This document shows, one piece after another, positions 27,649-37,898 of a stretch of 64,000 nt of DNA. How positions within the stretch are numbered: the first letter of the stretch is position 1; each line of letters starts with the position of its first letter. Source of the DNA: Pseudorhodoferax aquiterrae (GTDB taxonomy: Bacteria; Pseudomonadota; Gammaproteobacteria; Burkholderiales; Burkholderiaceae_C). The stretch spans positions 186,001-250,000 of the forward strand of contig NZ_BMYK01000003.1 in the NCBI RefSeq assembly GCF_014652235.1. Reading direction: 5' to 3'. Below the pieces are notes generated by a model. It saw only the letters and a list, made by a program, of their open reading frames with translations. It did no database searches and was not told the origin of the DNA. Position numbers and translations under genes: made by a program.

Positions 27649-28359
27649 TCAACCGGCGGAGCTGTCGCGCTGCTCCACGCGCGCCTGCGCCTGGCTCACA
27701 CGGGCCAGGGCCTCCTCGAAGCTCGTGAACCAGGCCTGTTGCACGGCTGGCGAGCAGTGCGGGATCCAGGTGCGCAGCGTGTCCTCGATGGCGCTGCGCA
27801 TGAACTGGCCGGCCTGCTCCGCCGTGACGGTGGCCGGCAGCGGCGCCGAGGCGCAACCCATGCCCTGCAGCAACTCGCCCACCGTGCCCTGCGCCGGCCC
27901 GGGCCGCGGCGGCATGCCCAGGCCCGAGGTGACGAAGCCGGCCGCGGAATCGTCGAACGGGGCCAGGTCCGGCCAGGGCGGCACGCGCCGCGCCAGCGGC
28001 TCGCCGGTCATGTCGTCGAACAGCGCCTCTTCCGCGTCGTCGAGCGGCAGCTCGTGCTCGCCCGCATCGGACACCAGCAGCGAGAAGCGGCCGATGCGCA
28101 GCACGTCGCCGGCCGCCAGCTCGGCCTCTTCGGCCGTGGCCAGCAAGCCACCGTTGTGGATGATGGTGTTCAGGCCCATGTTGACGAGCACGAAGCCGCT
28201 CGGGCGCCAGTCGACCCGCGCGTGCAGGCGCGACACCGAACGCTCGGCGTCGCTGAGCACCAGGGTGTTCTGGCTGGCCCGGCCCAGCGTACCGCCCTGG
28301 GGGCCGAACACCGCGCCGGAGTCGGCCGAGCCTTCGATGCTGATGCGCAATGCCGGCAT
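27649..28359 (-). CDS. FHA-domain protein
   Basis: A 236-residue cytoplasmic protein. An FHA phosphothreonine-binding domain occupies about residues 5-95, with GRASQNTLVL, SRLHARVDW and NMGLNT carrying the conserved Gly-Arg, Ser, His and Asn. After an acidic linker, the C-terminal part (GELLQGMGC..., about residues 160-236) recalls the start of the C-terminal domain in type VI secretion FHA proteins, but it stops early, and no type VI genes are nearby. It starts 7 bases after the pgi stop and may be the last gene of a tal-pgi transcript. Role unknown. Confidence 0.78.
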   Translation of the reverse strand: MPALRISIEGSADSGAVFGPQGGTLGRASQNTLVLSDAERSVSRLHARVDWRPSGFVLVNMGLNTIIHNGGLLATAEEAELAAGDVLRIGRFSLLVSDAGEHELPLDDAEEALFDDMTGEPLARRVPPWPDLAPFDDSAAGFVTSGLGMPPRPGPAQGTVGELLQGMGCASAPLPATVTAEQAGQFMRSAIEDTLRTWIPHCSPAVQQAWFTSFEEALARVSQAQARVEQRDSSAG

Positions 28360-28366
28360 GGGTGCC

Positions 28367-29929
28367 TCAGCCGCGCAGGCGCTGCAGCAGATTGGCGGTC
28401 GATGCGTCCAAGCCGCTCGCGTCGCCGCTGGCCAAACGCGGCTCGATGTCCTTGGCCAGGACCTTGCCGAGTTCCACGCCCCATTGGTCGAAGCTGTTGA
28501 TGCCCCAGACCGAGCCGCTCGTGAACACCCGGTGCTCCTGCAGCGCGACCAGCGCGCCCAGGCTGCGCGGCGTCAGACGCTGCAGCAGCAGGAAGGTGCT
28601 GGGCCGGTTGCCCGGGAAGTCGCGGTGGCCGCCGGCATCGGCCTTGCCCTGCATCAGGGCCTGGGCCTGGGCCAGCGCGTTGGCCAGCAGCGCGGCCTGG
28701 TGGCCCGGCAGGCGGTGGGCGGCCTCGCGCACGGCGACGAACTCCACCGGCACCACATCCGTGCCCTGGTGCAGCATCTGGAAGTAGGCGTGCTGGCCAT
28801 TGGTGCCGGGCTCGCCCCACAGCACGGGCGAGGTGCCGTAGGGCAAGGGCCCGCCGTGGCGGTCCACGCGCTTGCCGTTGCTTTCCATCTCCAGCTGCTG
28901 CAGATAGGCCGGCAGCCGCGCGAGCGCGCTGTGGTAAGGCGCGATGCTGCGGCTCGTGAACTGCAGGAAGTTGCGGTACCAGACATCGAGCAGGCCCAGC
29001 CGCATGGGCAGGTTGCTGCGCAGCGGCGCCTCGCGGAAATGGGTGTCCATGGCGTGGGCACCGGCCAGCAGCTCGCGGAAGCGTTCGGCGCCGATGGCGA
29101 TCGCAATCGGCAGGCCGATGGCCGACCACAGCGAGTAACGCCCGCCCACCCAGTCCCAGAAGCCGAAGATGTTGGCGATGCCGAAGGCACGCGCACCGTC
29201 CACGTTGCTCGACAGCGCGGCGAAGTGGCGTGCCACGTCGGTGCCGCCCTCGCGCTGGAACCAGGACAGCGCGGAGCGCGCGTTGGCCATGGTCTCGGCC
29301 GTGGTGAAGGTCTTGGAGGCGACGAGGAACAGGCTGCTTTCGGGCTTGAGGCGGCGCAGCACGGCATCGAGCTCGTGGCCGTCCACATTGCTGACGAAGT
29401 GCAGGCGCCGCCCCGGCGCGGCATAGGCGTCCAGCGCGCGCACCGCCATCTGCGGCCCGAGGTCGGAGCCGCCGATGCCGATGTTGACGATGTCGGTGAT
29501 GCGCGCATCGGCGCGCACCTGCTCGGCATAGGCCAGCATGGCGTCCAGCGTCTGGTGCACCTCGGCCAGCGCCTCAGCGAGGGCGGGCGTGGCCTGCGGC
29601 GCACCCGCTGGCGCGCGCAACAGGGTGTGCAGCACGGCGCGCTGCTCGGTGTTGTTGATACGCTCGCCAGCGAACATGGCATCCCGGTGCGCGGCCAGAC
29701 CTGCCTGCTCGGCCAGGTCGAACAGCGTGTCCTCGATGCTGGCGTCGATCCAGTTCTTGGACAGGTCGGCGAACAACTCCGGCGCGTCCTGGCTGAAGCG
29801 CGCCACGCGGCCGGCATCGCCCGCCAGCGCGGCCCGCACGTCGTAGCCGGTCGTGAGCGCCTGGCTCAACGCGCGCAGCTGGCCCCAGGCGGGCAGCTGG
29901 TCACAGCGGGGTCGGTCGGCCCACCCCAT
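28367..29929 (-). CDS. pgi: Glucose-6-phosphate isomerase
   Basis: A 520-residue cytoplasmic isomerase interconverting glucose-6-phosphate and fructose-6-phosphate. Both family signatures are visible: VGGRYSLWSAIGL and VLWGEPGTNGQHAYFQMLHQG. The ATG at 29929 lies one base after the stop of tal, so the two are translationally coupled. With tal and the divergent zwf it forms a small carbohydrate module that feeds the pentose phosphate or Entner-Doudoroff routes. Confidence 0.95.
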   Translation of the reverse strand: MGWADRPRCDQLPAWGQLRALSQALTTGYDVRAALAGDAGRVARFSQDAPELFADLSKNWIDASIEDTLFDLAEQAGLAAHRDAMFAGERINNTEQRAVLHTLLRAPAGAPQATPALAEALAEVHQTLDAMLAYAEQVRADARITDIVNIGIGGSDLGPQMAVRALDAYAAPGRRLHFVSNVDGHELDAVLRRLKPESSLFLVASKTFTTAETMANARSALSWFQREGGTDVARHFAALSSNVDGARAFGIANIFGFWDWVGGRYSLWSAIGLPIAIAIGAERFRELLAGAHAMDTHFREAPLRSNLPMRLGLLDVWYRNFLQFTSRSIAPYHSALARLPAYLQQLEMESNGKRVDRHGGPLPYGTSPVLWGEPGTNGQHAYFQMLHQGTDVVPVEFVAVREAAHRLPGHQAALLANALAQAQALMQGKADAGGHRDFPGNRPSTFLLLQRLTPRSLGALVALQEHRVFTSGSVWGINSFDQWGVELGKVLAKDIEPRLASGDASGLDASTANLLQRLRG

Positions 29930-29930
29930 C

Positions 29931-30878
29931 TCAGGCCGCCTGCATGAGCTTTTCGAGCTTGACGGCGTCCACCGCGAACGCGCGGATGCCCTCGGCCAGT
30001 TTCTCGGTGGCCATGGCGTCCTCGTTCAGCGCGTAGCGGAAGCCGGCCTCGTCGTACTGCACGGGCGCGAGGTCCAGCTTGCGTGCAGCGTCGGCGTCGA
30101 GTGCGCGCGTGAGCGTCGCGTCGCTGGCCGCCAGCTTGGCCAGCAGGTCCGGGCTGATGGTCAGCAGGTCGCAGCCGGCCAGCGCCGTGATCTGGCCCGT
30201 GTTGCGAAAGCTCGCGCCCATGACCTCGGTGGCGATGCCGAAGCGCTTGTAGTACTCGTAGATCTGGCGCACCGAGCGCACACCCGGGTCGTTGGCGCCG
30301 CTGTTGGCCGCCTCGTCCCAGGCGCTGCCCGCGGACTTCTTGTACCAGTCGTAGATGCGGCCCACGAAGGGCGAGATCAGCTGCACCTTGGCCGCACCGC
30401 AGGCCACGGCCTGGCAGAACGAGAACAGCAGCGTGAGATTGGTGCGGATGCCCTTCTGCTCGAGCTCGGCCGCCGCCTGGATGCCTTCCCAGGTGGATGC
30501 CACCTTGATCAGCACGCGTTCCCTGGCAATGCCCTCGGCCTGGTACAGCGCGATCAGGCGCTCGCCGCGGGCCACGGTGGCGGCGGCGTCGAAGCTCAGG
30601 CGTGCATCGACCTCGGTGGAAACGCGGCCCGGGATGATGGCCAGGATCTCGCTGCCGAAGCGCACCAGCAACCGGTCCATGACCTCGTCCAGCGGCTTGC
30701 CGCGAAAGCGGCCCACGGTGTCCTTGAGCAGCGGCGCGTAGTCGGGCAGCTGCACGGCCTTGAGGATCAGCGAGGGATTGGTCGTCGCGTCGGTGGGCTT
30801 GTAGGCATCGAGCTGCTTGAAGTCACCGGTGTCGGCAACAACGGTCGTCAGTGCCTTCAGGGCATCGAGTTGGTTCAT
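29931..30878 (-). CDS. tal: Transaldolase
   Basis: A 315-residue class I aldolase of the non-oxidative pentose phosphate pathway. The Schiff-base lysine is in [13 protein letters not shown]; the [13 protein letters not shown] start and NLTLLFS segment are typical of the TalA/TalB subfamily. The start ATG at 30878 fits the family; a longer in-frame opening upstream is not supported. It is divergent from zwf; a HexR-type operator lies in the 158-base gap. Confidence 0.95.
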   Translation of the reverse strand: MNQLDALKALTTVVADTGDFKQLDAYKPTDATTNPSLILKAVQLPDYAPLLKDTVGRFRGKPLDEVMDRLLVRFGSEILAIIPGRVSTEVDARLSFDAAATVARGERLIALYQAEGIARERVLIKVASTWEGIQAAAELEQKGIRTNLTLLFSFCQAVACGAAKVQLISPFVGRIYDWYKKSAGSAWDEAANSGANDPGVRSVRQIYEYYKRFGIATEVMGASFRNTGQITALAGCDLLTISPDLLAKLAASDATLTRALDADAARKLDLAPVQYDEAGFRYALNEDAMATEKLAEGIRAFAVDAVKLEKLMQAA

Positions 30879-30993
30879 GGCGGGTGGCAAGGCTATTGCG
30901 AGGGTGGCAAGGTGGGCGCAAGGATACGGCAAGCACAAGCGGGGCCAGGTCAGCCGGCACCGCATTGCGCAGCGCCCGCAGTATGCCCGAGCA

Positions 30994-31008
30994 TGAAACT
31001 AAGTTACA
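30994..31008. promoter_or_regulatory. HexR-type operator between tal and zwf
   Basis: TGAAAC-TAA-GTTACA is a near-perfect inverted repeat (one mismatch between the half-sites) that resembles the published proteobacterial HexR box, two TGTAA-like half-sites around a short AT centre. An extra half-site TGTAAC lies at 31027-31032, five bases before the zwf start. The RpiR/HexR-type regulator gene downstream of zwf is the natural candidate to bind here. Confidence 0.6.
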
Positions 31009-31036
31009 GTCCCACCCACCTTTTCATGTAACAACC

Positions 31037-32500
31037 ATGAGCTTCGACCTTGTATTGTTCGGCGGCACCGGCGATCTGGCCTGGCGCAAGCTGATGCCCG
31101 CGCTGTTCCAGTCGTTCCGCCACGGCACCCTGCCGGCCCAAGGCCGCATCATCGGCGTGGCCCGCGACGACCTCAGCGACGACGACTACCGCGCGCTGAT
31201 CCGCTCGCGCTTCGACGCCGTGGAAGGCGACAAGCGCCCCAACGACGAGGAATTCAAGCGCTTCGCTGAGCTGCTGCACTACCAGCGCGTGGACCTGTCC
31301 AAGCCGCAGGACTTCGCGGCGCTGGCCGACCGGCTGAAGACGCGCGATGCGGATTCGCTCGTGATGTACGTGGCCACGGCACCGGCCCTCTTCACGCAGG
31401 TGGTCGAGCAGATCGCCGCGGCTGGGCTCAACGGTCCCAAGACGCGGGTGGTGCTGGAAAAGCCGCTGGGCCACGACCTGGCGTCCAACCGCGCCATCAA
31501 CCAGGCCGTGGGCCAAGTGCTCAAGGAGAACCAGGTCTTCCGCATCGACCACTACCTGGGCAAGCCCTCGGTGCAGAACCTGTTCGCGATGCGCTTCGGC
31601 AATGCGCTGTTCGAACCGATCTGGCGCCGCGAGTACATCGCCAACATCCAGATCACGATCGCCGAGGATCTGGGCGTGGAAAAGCGCGGCGCCTTCTACG
31701 ACCAGACCGGCGCGCTGCGCGACATGGTGCAGAACCATGCGCTGCAGCTGGTCTGTGCGATCGCCATGGAGCCGCCCATCAACGCCCACGCCGACGCGAT
31801 CCGTGACGAGAAGCTCAAGGTGCTGCGCTCGCTCAAGCGCTGGAACCCCGAGACGTTGGGCCTGCACACCGTGCGCGGCCAATACACCGCGGGCACGGCC
31901 TACGGCGCGCGCGTGCCGGGCTACCTGGAGGAACCGGGCGTGGACCCGGAAAGCCGCACCGAGACCTTCGTCGCGCTGCGCACCGAGATCGAGAACTGGC
32001 GCTGGGCCGGCGTGCCCTTCTACATCCGCACGGGCAAGCGCCTGTCTTCGCGCGATGCGCGCATCGAGGTGAACTTCAAGCCCACGCCGCATGCCATCTA
32101 CGACACGCCGCAGGGCAGCTTCAACCGCCTGGTCATCAACCTGCAGCCCAGGGACGGCCTGGAGCTGCACCTGATGGCCCAAGGCCAGGGCAGCCGCAAG
32201 CGCAGCGGCAGCGCCGAGCAACTCGCGCCCGTGCAGGCCGATCTGGACTTCGACAAGCGCTTCGGCACCGAACGCGTGGGCGCCTACGAGCGGCTGCTGC
32301 TGGACGTGCTGGACGGCCGGCTCAACCTGTTCGTGCGCAGCGACGAGCAGGAAGCCGCCTGGCGCTGGGTCGAGCCCATCCTGGAGTACTGGAAGAACGA
32401 CAGCCGCCCGCCCCGCAGCTACGCGGCCGGAACCTGGGGGCCGAGCGCCTCCAGCGCCATGATCGCGCGCGACGGCTTCTACTGGAGCGAGGAAGCCTGA
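31037..32500 (+). CDS. zwf: Glucose-6-phosphate 1-dehydrogenase
   Basis: A 487-residue cytoplasmic enzyme that oxidises glucose-6-phosphate to 6-phosphogluconolactone with NAD(P)+. The dinucleotide motif is FGGTGDLAWRKL at the N-terminus, and the active-site motif is RIDHYLGK with the catalytic histidine. ATG 31037 gives the usual family length; no clear ribosome binding site precedes it. It is followed after 5 bases by an RpiR-family regulator and is divergent from tal-pgi. Confidence 0.96.
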   Translation: MSFDLVLFGGTGDLAWRKLMPALFQSFRHGTLPAQGRIIGVARDDLSDDDYRALIRSRFDAVEGDKRPNDEEFKRFAELLHYQRVDLSKPQDFAALADRLKTRDADSLVMYVATAPALFTQVVEQIAAAGLNGPKTRVVLEKPLGHDLASNRAINQAVGQVLKENQVFRIDHYLGKPSVQNLFAMRFGNALFEPIWRREYIANIQITIAEDLGVEKRGAFYDQTGALRDMVQNHALQLVCAIAMEPPINAHADAIRDEKLKVLRSLKRWNPETLGLHTVRGQYTAGTAYGARVPGYLEEPGVDPESRTETFVALRTEIENWRWAGVPFYIRTGKRLSSRDARIEVNFKPTPHAIYDTPQGSFNRLVINLQPRDGLELHLMAQGQGSRKRSGSAEQLAPVQADLDFDKRFGTERVGAYERLLLDVLDGRLNLFVRSDEQEAAWRWVEPILEYWKNDSRPPRSYAAGTWGPSASSAMIARDGFYWSEEA

Positions 32501-32505
32501 ACGCC

Positions 32506-33354
32506 ATGCTCGAGCGCATCCGCGCCTGCCTGCCTTCGCTGGCGCCTGCCGAGCAGCGGGTCGCCAGGCTGGTGCTCAACGACCCGCGCGCCTTCGCCTC
32601 GCTGCCGGTCGGCGAGCTGGCCGAGATGGCCCATGTGAGCAAGCCCACCGTGGTGCGCTTTTGCCGCAGCGTGGGCTACGACGGCCTGGTCGACTTCAAG
32701 CTCAAGCTGGCCGGCAGCGTGAGCGAGGGCGTGCCCTTCATCCACCGTTCGGTGGACATGGACGACAAGACCGGCGACGTGCTGGTCAAGGTCATCGACA
32801 ACACCGTGGCGGCCTTCCTCAAGTACCGCAACGACGCCGGCGTCGGCGCCGTCGAGAAGGCCGCGGCCGCGCTGGCCGCCACGCACGCCACCGGGCGGCG
32901 TGTGGAGTTCTACGGCGTGGGCAATTCGGGCATCGTGGCCCAGGACGCGCAGCACAAGTTCTTCCGGCTGGGCGTCAACGCGATCAGCTACAGCGACGGC
33001 CACATGCAGGTCATGGCGGCCTCGATGCTGCGCCCGGGCGATTGCGTGGTGGTGATCTCCAATTCGGGGCGCACGCGCGACCTCATGGACGCCTGCGACA
33101 TCGCACGGCGCAAGGGTGCCACCACGATCGTGCTGACGGCGAGCGGTTCGCCGCTGGCCGCCGCCGGCCAGATCCATCTGGCGGCCGACCATCCCGAGGG
33201 CTACGACCGCTACAGCCCCATGGTGTCGCGCTTGCTGCACCTGATGGTGGTGGACATCCTGGCCACCTGCGTGGCGCTGCGCATCGGCGGCGCACGCCTG
33301 CAGCCCATGCTGCAGGACATCAAGGACAACCTGCGCAGCAAGCGATACACGTAG
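32506..33354 (+). CDS. RpiR/HexR-family transcriptional regulator
   Basis: A 282-residue regulator with an N-terminal RpiR-type helix-turn-helix (about residues 1-77; LAEMAHVSKPTVVRFCRSVGYDG) and a C-terminal SIS sugar-phosphate domain (about 115-250; GVGNSGIVAQDAQHKF, SNSGRTRDLMD). HexR proteins sense 2-keto-3-deoxy-6-phosphogluconate and repress zwf, edd and related genes. The gene is in an operon with zwf, with a matching operator upstream, so it likely regulates its own operon and tal-pgi. HexR is the best fit but is not proven. Confidence 0.85.
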   Translation: MLERIRACLPSLAPAEQRVARLVLNDPRAFASLPVGELAEMAHVSKPTVVRFCRSVGYDGLVDFKLKLAGSVSEGVPFIHRSVDMDDKTGDVLVKVIDNTVAAFLKYRNDAGVGAVEKAAAALAATHATGRRVEFYGVGNSGIVAQDAQHKFFRLGVNAISYSDGHMQVMAASMLRPGDCVVVISNSGRTRDLMDACDIARRKGATTIVLTASGSPLAAAGQIHLAADHPEGYDRYSPMVSRLLHLMVVDILATCVALRIGGARLQPMLQDIKDNLRSKRYT

Positions 33355-33357
33355 CGT

Positions 33358-34364
<1,007 letters not shown>

Positions 34365-34368
<4 letters not shown>

Positions 34369-35333
34369 CGGGCACCTCCCGCGTGCAGCCAGCAGGCGGC
34401 GCGGCTGGCGCCGGCATCCATGAGTTCGGGCCGCTCCACCTTGCAGCGGTCGAACACCCTGGGGCAGCGCGGGTTGAAGGCGCACCCCTTCGGAATGGCG
34501 TTGAGACGCGGCATCGCGCCATCGATCTGGTTCAGCATCTCGCGGTCGACCGTGATGTCGGGGATGGCGGCCATGAGGCCGTCGGAATAGGGATGGGCCG
34601 GATGGTTGATGACCTCGTGCACGGGACCGATCTCGGCGATGCGGCCGGCGTACATCACGGCCACGCGGTCGCAGGTCTCGGCGATCACGCCCATGTCGTG
34701 CGTGATCAGCATCACGGCCGCCCCATGCTGCTGGCACACGCGCTTGAGCAACGTGATGATCTGCGCCTGGATCGACACGTCCAGCGCCGTGGTGGGTTCG
34801 TCGGCCACGATCAGCTTGGGCTCGGCCGCCAGCGCCAGCGCGATCACCACGCGCTGGCGCATGCCGCCCGAGAACTGGTGCGGGTAGTGGTCGATGCGCT
34901 GCTCGGCCGCCGGGATGCCGGTGTCCTGCAGCAGGCCGATGGCGCGCTGGCGCGCCTCGGCCGCGGTGACGGGCAGGTGCGCTTGGATGGTCTCGATGAG
35001 CTGGCGGCCGACCGAGTACAGCGGGTTCAGCGAGGTCAGCGGGTCCTGGAAGATGGCGCCGATGCGCCGGCCACGGATGCGGCGCATGGCCTCGGCGCCG
35101 AGGTTGTCGATGCGTTGGCCCTCCAGCAGGATCTGCCCGCTGGCAACGCGGCCAGGCGGCTCGAGCAGGCCGATGATGGACGCGCCGGTCAGCGACTTGC
35201 CGGCACCGGATTCACCCACCACGCCCAGGATCTCGCCGGGCGCAATGGAAAAGGAGATGTCGTCCAGCGCGCGCAGCGTGCCGCGCCGGCCGGGAAACTC
35301 GACGACAAGGTTCTTGACTTCTAGCAGGGACAT
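34365..35333 (-). CDS. dppD: Dipeptide/oligopeptide ABC transporter ATP-binding protein (DppD/OppD type)
   Basis: A 322-residue ATPase partner of DppF. Walker A is GESGAGKSL, the signature FSGGMRQRVVIALAL, Walker B LIVADEPTTALDVS, the switch histidine is in LITHDMG, and the C-terminal motif is CAFNPRCPRVFDRCK. The two ATPases form a heterodimer beneath the DppB/DppC permease. It starts 33 bases after dppC. Confidence 0.93.
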
Positions 35334-35366
35334 GCGGCTGGCTCGTGGCTGGCGTTGTGCGCAGGG

Positions 35367-36299
35367 TCAGCGCAGGCGGGGATTGAGCGCGTCGCGCAGC
35401 CAATCGCCGAGCAGGTTCACGCTGAGCGCGATGACGATCAGCATCAGCCCCGGGAACACGGTGATCCACCATTCGCCCGAGAACAGGTAGTCGTTGCCGA
35501 CGCGGATCAGCGTGCCCAGCGAGGGCGAGGTCGGCGGCGCGCCCACGCCCAGGAAGGACAGCGTGGCCTCGGTGATGATGGCCGTGGCCACCTGGATCGT
35601 GGCCAGCACCATGACCGGGCCCGTCACGTTGGGCAGCACATGCCGGCGCATGATGCGCATGGGCGAGACGCCGGTCACGCGCGCGGCCTGCACGTATTCC
35701 TTGTTGCGTTCCACCAGCGTGGAACCGCGGACCGTGCGCGCGTACTGCACCCAGCCGGTCAGCGAGATCGAGATGATCAGCACGCCGAAGGCCAGGCCTT
35801 CGTGCGCATTGGGAAACAGTGCGCGGCCGACGCCGGCGATCAGCAGCGCCACGAGGATCGCGGGGAAGGACAGCATCACATCGCACAGGCGCATCAGCGC
35901 GGCATCGACCCAGCCGCCCTTGAAGCCGGCCAAGAGGCCCAGGCTCACGCCGACCAGCAAGGACAGCAGCACCGAGGCCAGGCCCACGACCAGCGAGATG
36001 CGCGCGCCGTACATGAGGGCCGACAGGATGTCGCGGCCCTGGTCGTCCGTGCCCAGCAGGTACTTGGCCGTGCCCTCGGCCTGCCAGGCCGGCGGCAGCC
36101 GTGCGTCGCCGAGCTCCAGCGTGGCGAGATCGAACGGGTTGTGCGGCGCGACCCAGGGCGCGAAGAAGGCGCAGAAGATGCACACCAGCGCCACCACACC
36201 TGCCACGATCGCCGTGGGCGAGGTGCGGAAGCTGTGGCCGACGTCGCTGTCCCAGGCGCGCTGGAACCAGTTGCCCTGCGTGCTGACTGCCTGCATCAC
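35367..36299 (-). CDS. dppC: Dipeptide-type ABC transporter permease (DppC)
   Basis: A 310-residue permease with an N-terminal OppC-type segment and one helix near residue 35, then the BPD_transp_1 domain with five helices. The DDQGRDILSALMYGARISL element before the core and the EAA loop (EYVQAARVTGVSPMRIMRRHVLPN) are typical. Its ATG overlaps the end of the upstream binding-protein gene by 4 bases. Confidence 0.92.
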   Translation of the reverse strand: MMQAVSTQGNWFQRAWDSDVGHSFRTSPTAIVAGVVALVCIFCAFFAPWVAPHNPFDLATLELGDARLPPAWQAEGTAKYLLGTDDQGRDILSALMYGARISLVVGLASVLLSLLVGVSLGLLAGFKGGWVDAALMRLCDVMLSFPAILVALLIAGVGRALFPNAHEGLAFGVLIISISLTGWVQYARTVRGSTLVERNKEYVQAARVTGVSPMRIMRRHVLPNVTGPVMVLATIQVATAIITEATLSFLGVGAPPTSPSLGTLIRVGNDYLFSGEWWITVFPGLMLIVIALSVNLLGDWLRDALNPRLR

Positions 36300-37876
36300 T
36301 TGCCGACCTGGATGAACTTCCAGGGCATGAAGTTGTCCGGCAACTGCACCACCGTGACGCCCTTGCGCACGGCCCAGTTCAGGGTCTGCTGGTGCAGCGG
36401 GATGTGGCCGATGTCGTCCTGGTGCAGCTTCATGGCCTCGTGGATCATGGCCATGCGCTTGCCGTCGTCGACCTCAGAGGCGATCTTGTCGGTCAGCTCG
36501 TCGAGCTTGGGATTGCTGTAGGCGCCCAGGTTGAACTGACCACGGCCGCCCTCGCCCGGCGTGCCCATGACGGGGAACAGCACGTTGTGCACGTCCACCG
36601 TGCTGGCGACCCAGCCTAGCATGTAGAAGCTGGTGTCGCGCCGCAGGATCTTGGGGAAGTAGCTGGCCTTGGTCTCGGCCTCCAGGTTGATCTTGACGCC
36701 GATGCGCGCCAGGTTGGCCGCCACCGCCTGGCAGATGTCGCTGTCGTTCACGTAGCGGTCGTTCGGGCAGTTCATCTTGACCTCGAAGCCGTTGGGGTAG
36801 CCGGCCTCGGCCAGCAGCTTCTTGGCCGCTTCGGTGTCGTAGGGCAGGCGCTTGTCCAGGTCCTTGGCGTAGCCGCGCACCTGCGGCGGGATCATGAGCG
36901 CCACGGGGATGGCCGAGTTGCGCATCACGCGCGTGCGGATCGCCTCGATGTCGATGGCCTGGTAGAAGGCCTGGCGCACGCGCTTGTCCTTGAACGGGTT
37001 CTTGCCCTTGATGTTGGAGAACTGCAGCTCGTCGCGCTTCTGGTCCATGCCGAGGAAGACCACGCGCAGCTCGGGCCCCTGCAGCACGTTGGCCTTGCCG
37101 TCGCGCTTGATGCGCTCCACGTCCTGCACGGGCACGGGCTCCATCACGTCGACTTCGCCCGACAGCAGCGCCGCCACGCGCGTGGCGTCGTTGCCGACCA
37201 CGTTGAAGACCACTTCGTCGACGTTGCTGTCGATCTTGCCCCAGTAGTTGGGACTGCGCGTGAACACCGAGCGCACGTTGGGCTGGCGCTCGCGTGCACG
37301 GAACGGGCCCGTGCCATTGGTGCGGAACGAGGCCGCGTTCTCGATGCCCTTGCGCCGGTCCACCGGGCGCGTGGCCTGGTTGGCCTCGCACCACTTCTTG
37401 CTCATGATGTACCAGTTGGTGATGAGGTCGGGCAGGATCGGGAACGGCTGGGAGGTGACGATGTCGATGGTGTGGTCGTCGATCTTGTTGATCTGCTTGA
37501 TCTGGCCCACGTAGCTCTTGACGTCCGAGCCTTCGCCGCGTGCGCGGTCGTAGCTGAAGATCACGTCGTCGGCCGTGAACGGCGTGCCGTCGTGGAACTG
37601 CACGTTCTTGCGCAGGTTGAAACGCCAGACCGTGGGCGAAGTTTGCTTCCAGTCGGTGGCCAGCGCGGCGGTCAGCTTGAAGTCGGCGCCGCGCGTGACG
37701 AGCGGCTCGTAGACGTTGCCGGTCACGGTGAGCTGCAACGATTCCTGCAGCGAGTGCGGATCCAGCGAGGTGGCGTCGCCCTGGTTGGCGATGCGCAGCG
37801 TGACGGCCTGGGCCGAGAGGCATGCGGCCAGCAGCAGGGACGCAGTCAAGGCGGCGAGGCGGGGCTTGGTGTGCAT
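36296..37876 (-). CDS. Peptide ABC transporter substrate-binding protein (first of two)
   Basis: A 526-residue SBP_bac_5 (cluster C) periplasmic binding protein. The N-terminus contains both an LAAC lipobox (Cys19) and a possible signal peptidase cut after AQA (residue 24), so lipoprotein or soluble forms are both possible. Mature-domain motifs include DPHSLQESLQLTV, WRFNLRKNVQFHDGTPF and VRQAFYQAID. It follows the M20 hydrolase gene after 22 bases and overlaps dppC by 4. A second, related binding protein is encoded at 40157-41734. Confidence 0.9.
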   Translation of the reverse strand: MHTKPRLAALTASLLLAACLSAQAVTLRIANQGDATSLDPHSLQESLQLTVTGNVYEPLVTRGADFKLTAALATDWKQTSPTVWRFNLRKNVQFHDGTPFTADDVIFSYDRARGEGSDVKSYVGQIKQINKIDDHTIDIVTSQPFPILPDLITNWYIMSKKWCEANQATRPVDRRKGIENAASFRTNGTGPFRARERQPNVRSVFTRSPNYWGKIDSNVDEVVFNVVGNDATRVAALLSGEVDVMEPVPVQDVERIKRDGKANVLQGPELRVVFLGMDQKRDELQFSNIKGKNPFKDKRVRQAFYQAIDIEAIRTRVMRNSAIPVALMIPPQVRGYAKDLDKRLPYDTEAAKKLLAEAGYPNGFEVKMNCPNDRYVNDSDICQAVAANLARIGVKINLEAETKASYFPKILRRDTSFYMLGWVASTVDVHNVLFPVMGTPGEGGRGQFNLGAYSNPKLDELTDKIASEVDDGKRMAMIHEAMKLHQDDIGHIPLHQQTLNWAVRKGVTVVQLPDNFMPWKFIQVGK

Positions 37877-37898
37877 GGCGTTGGCTCCGGTGAAGGGT

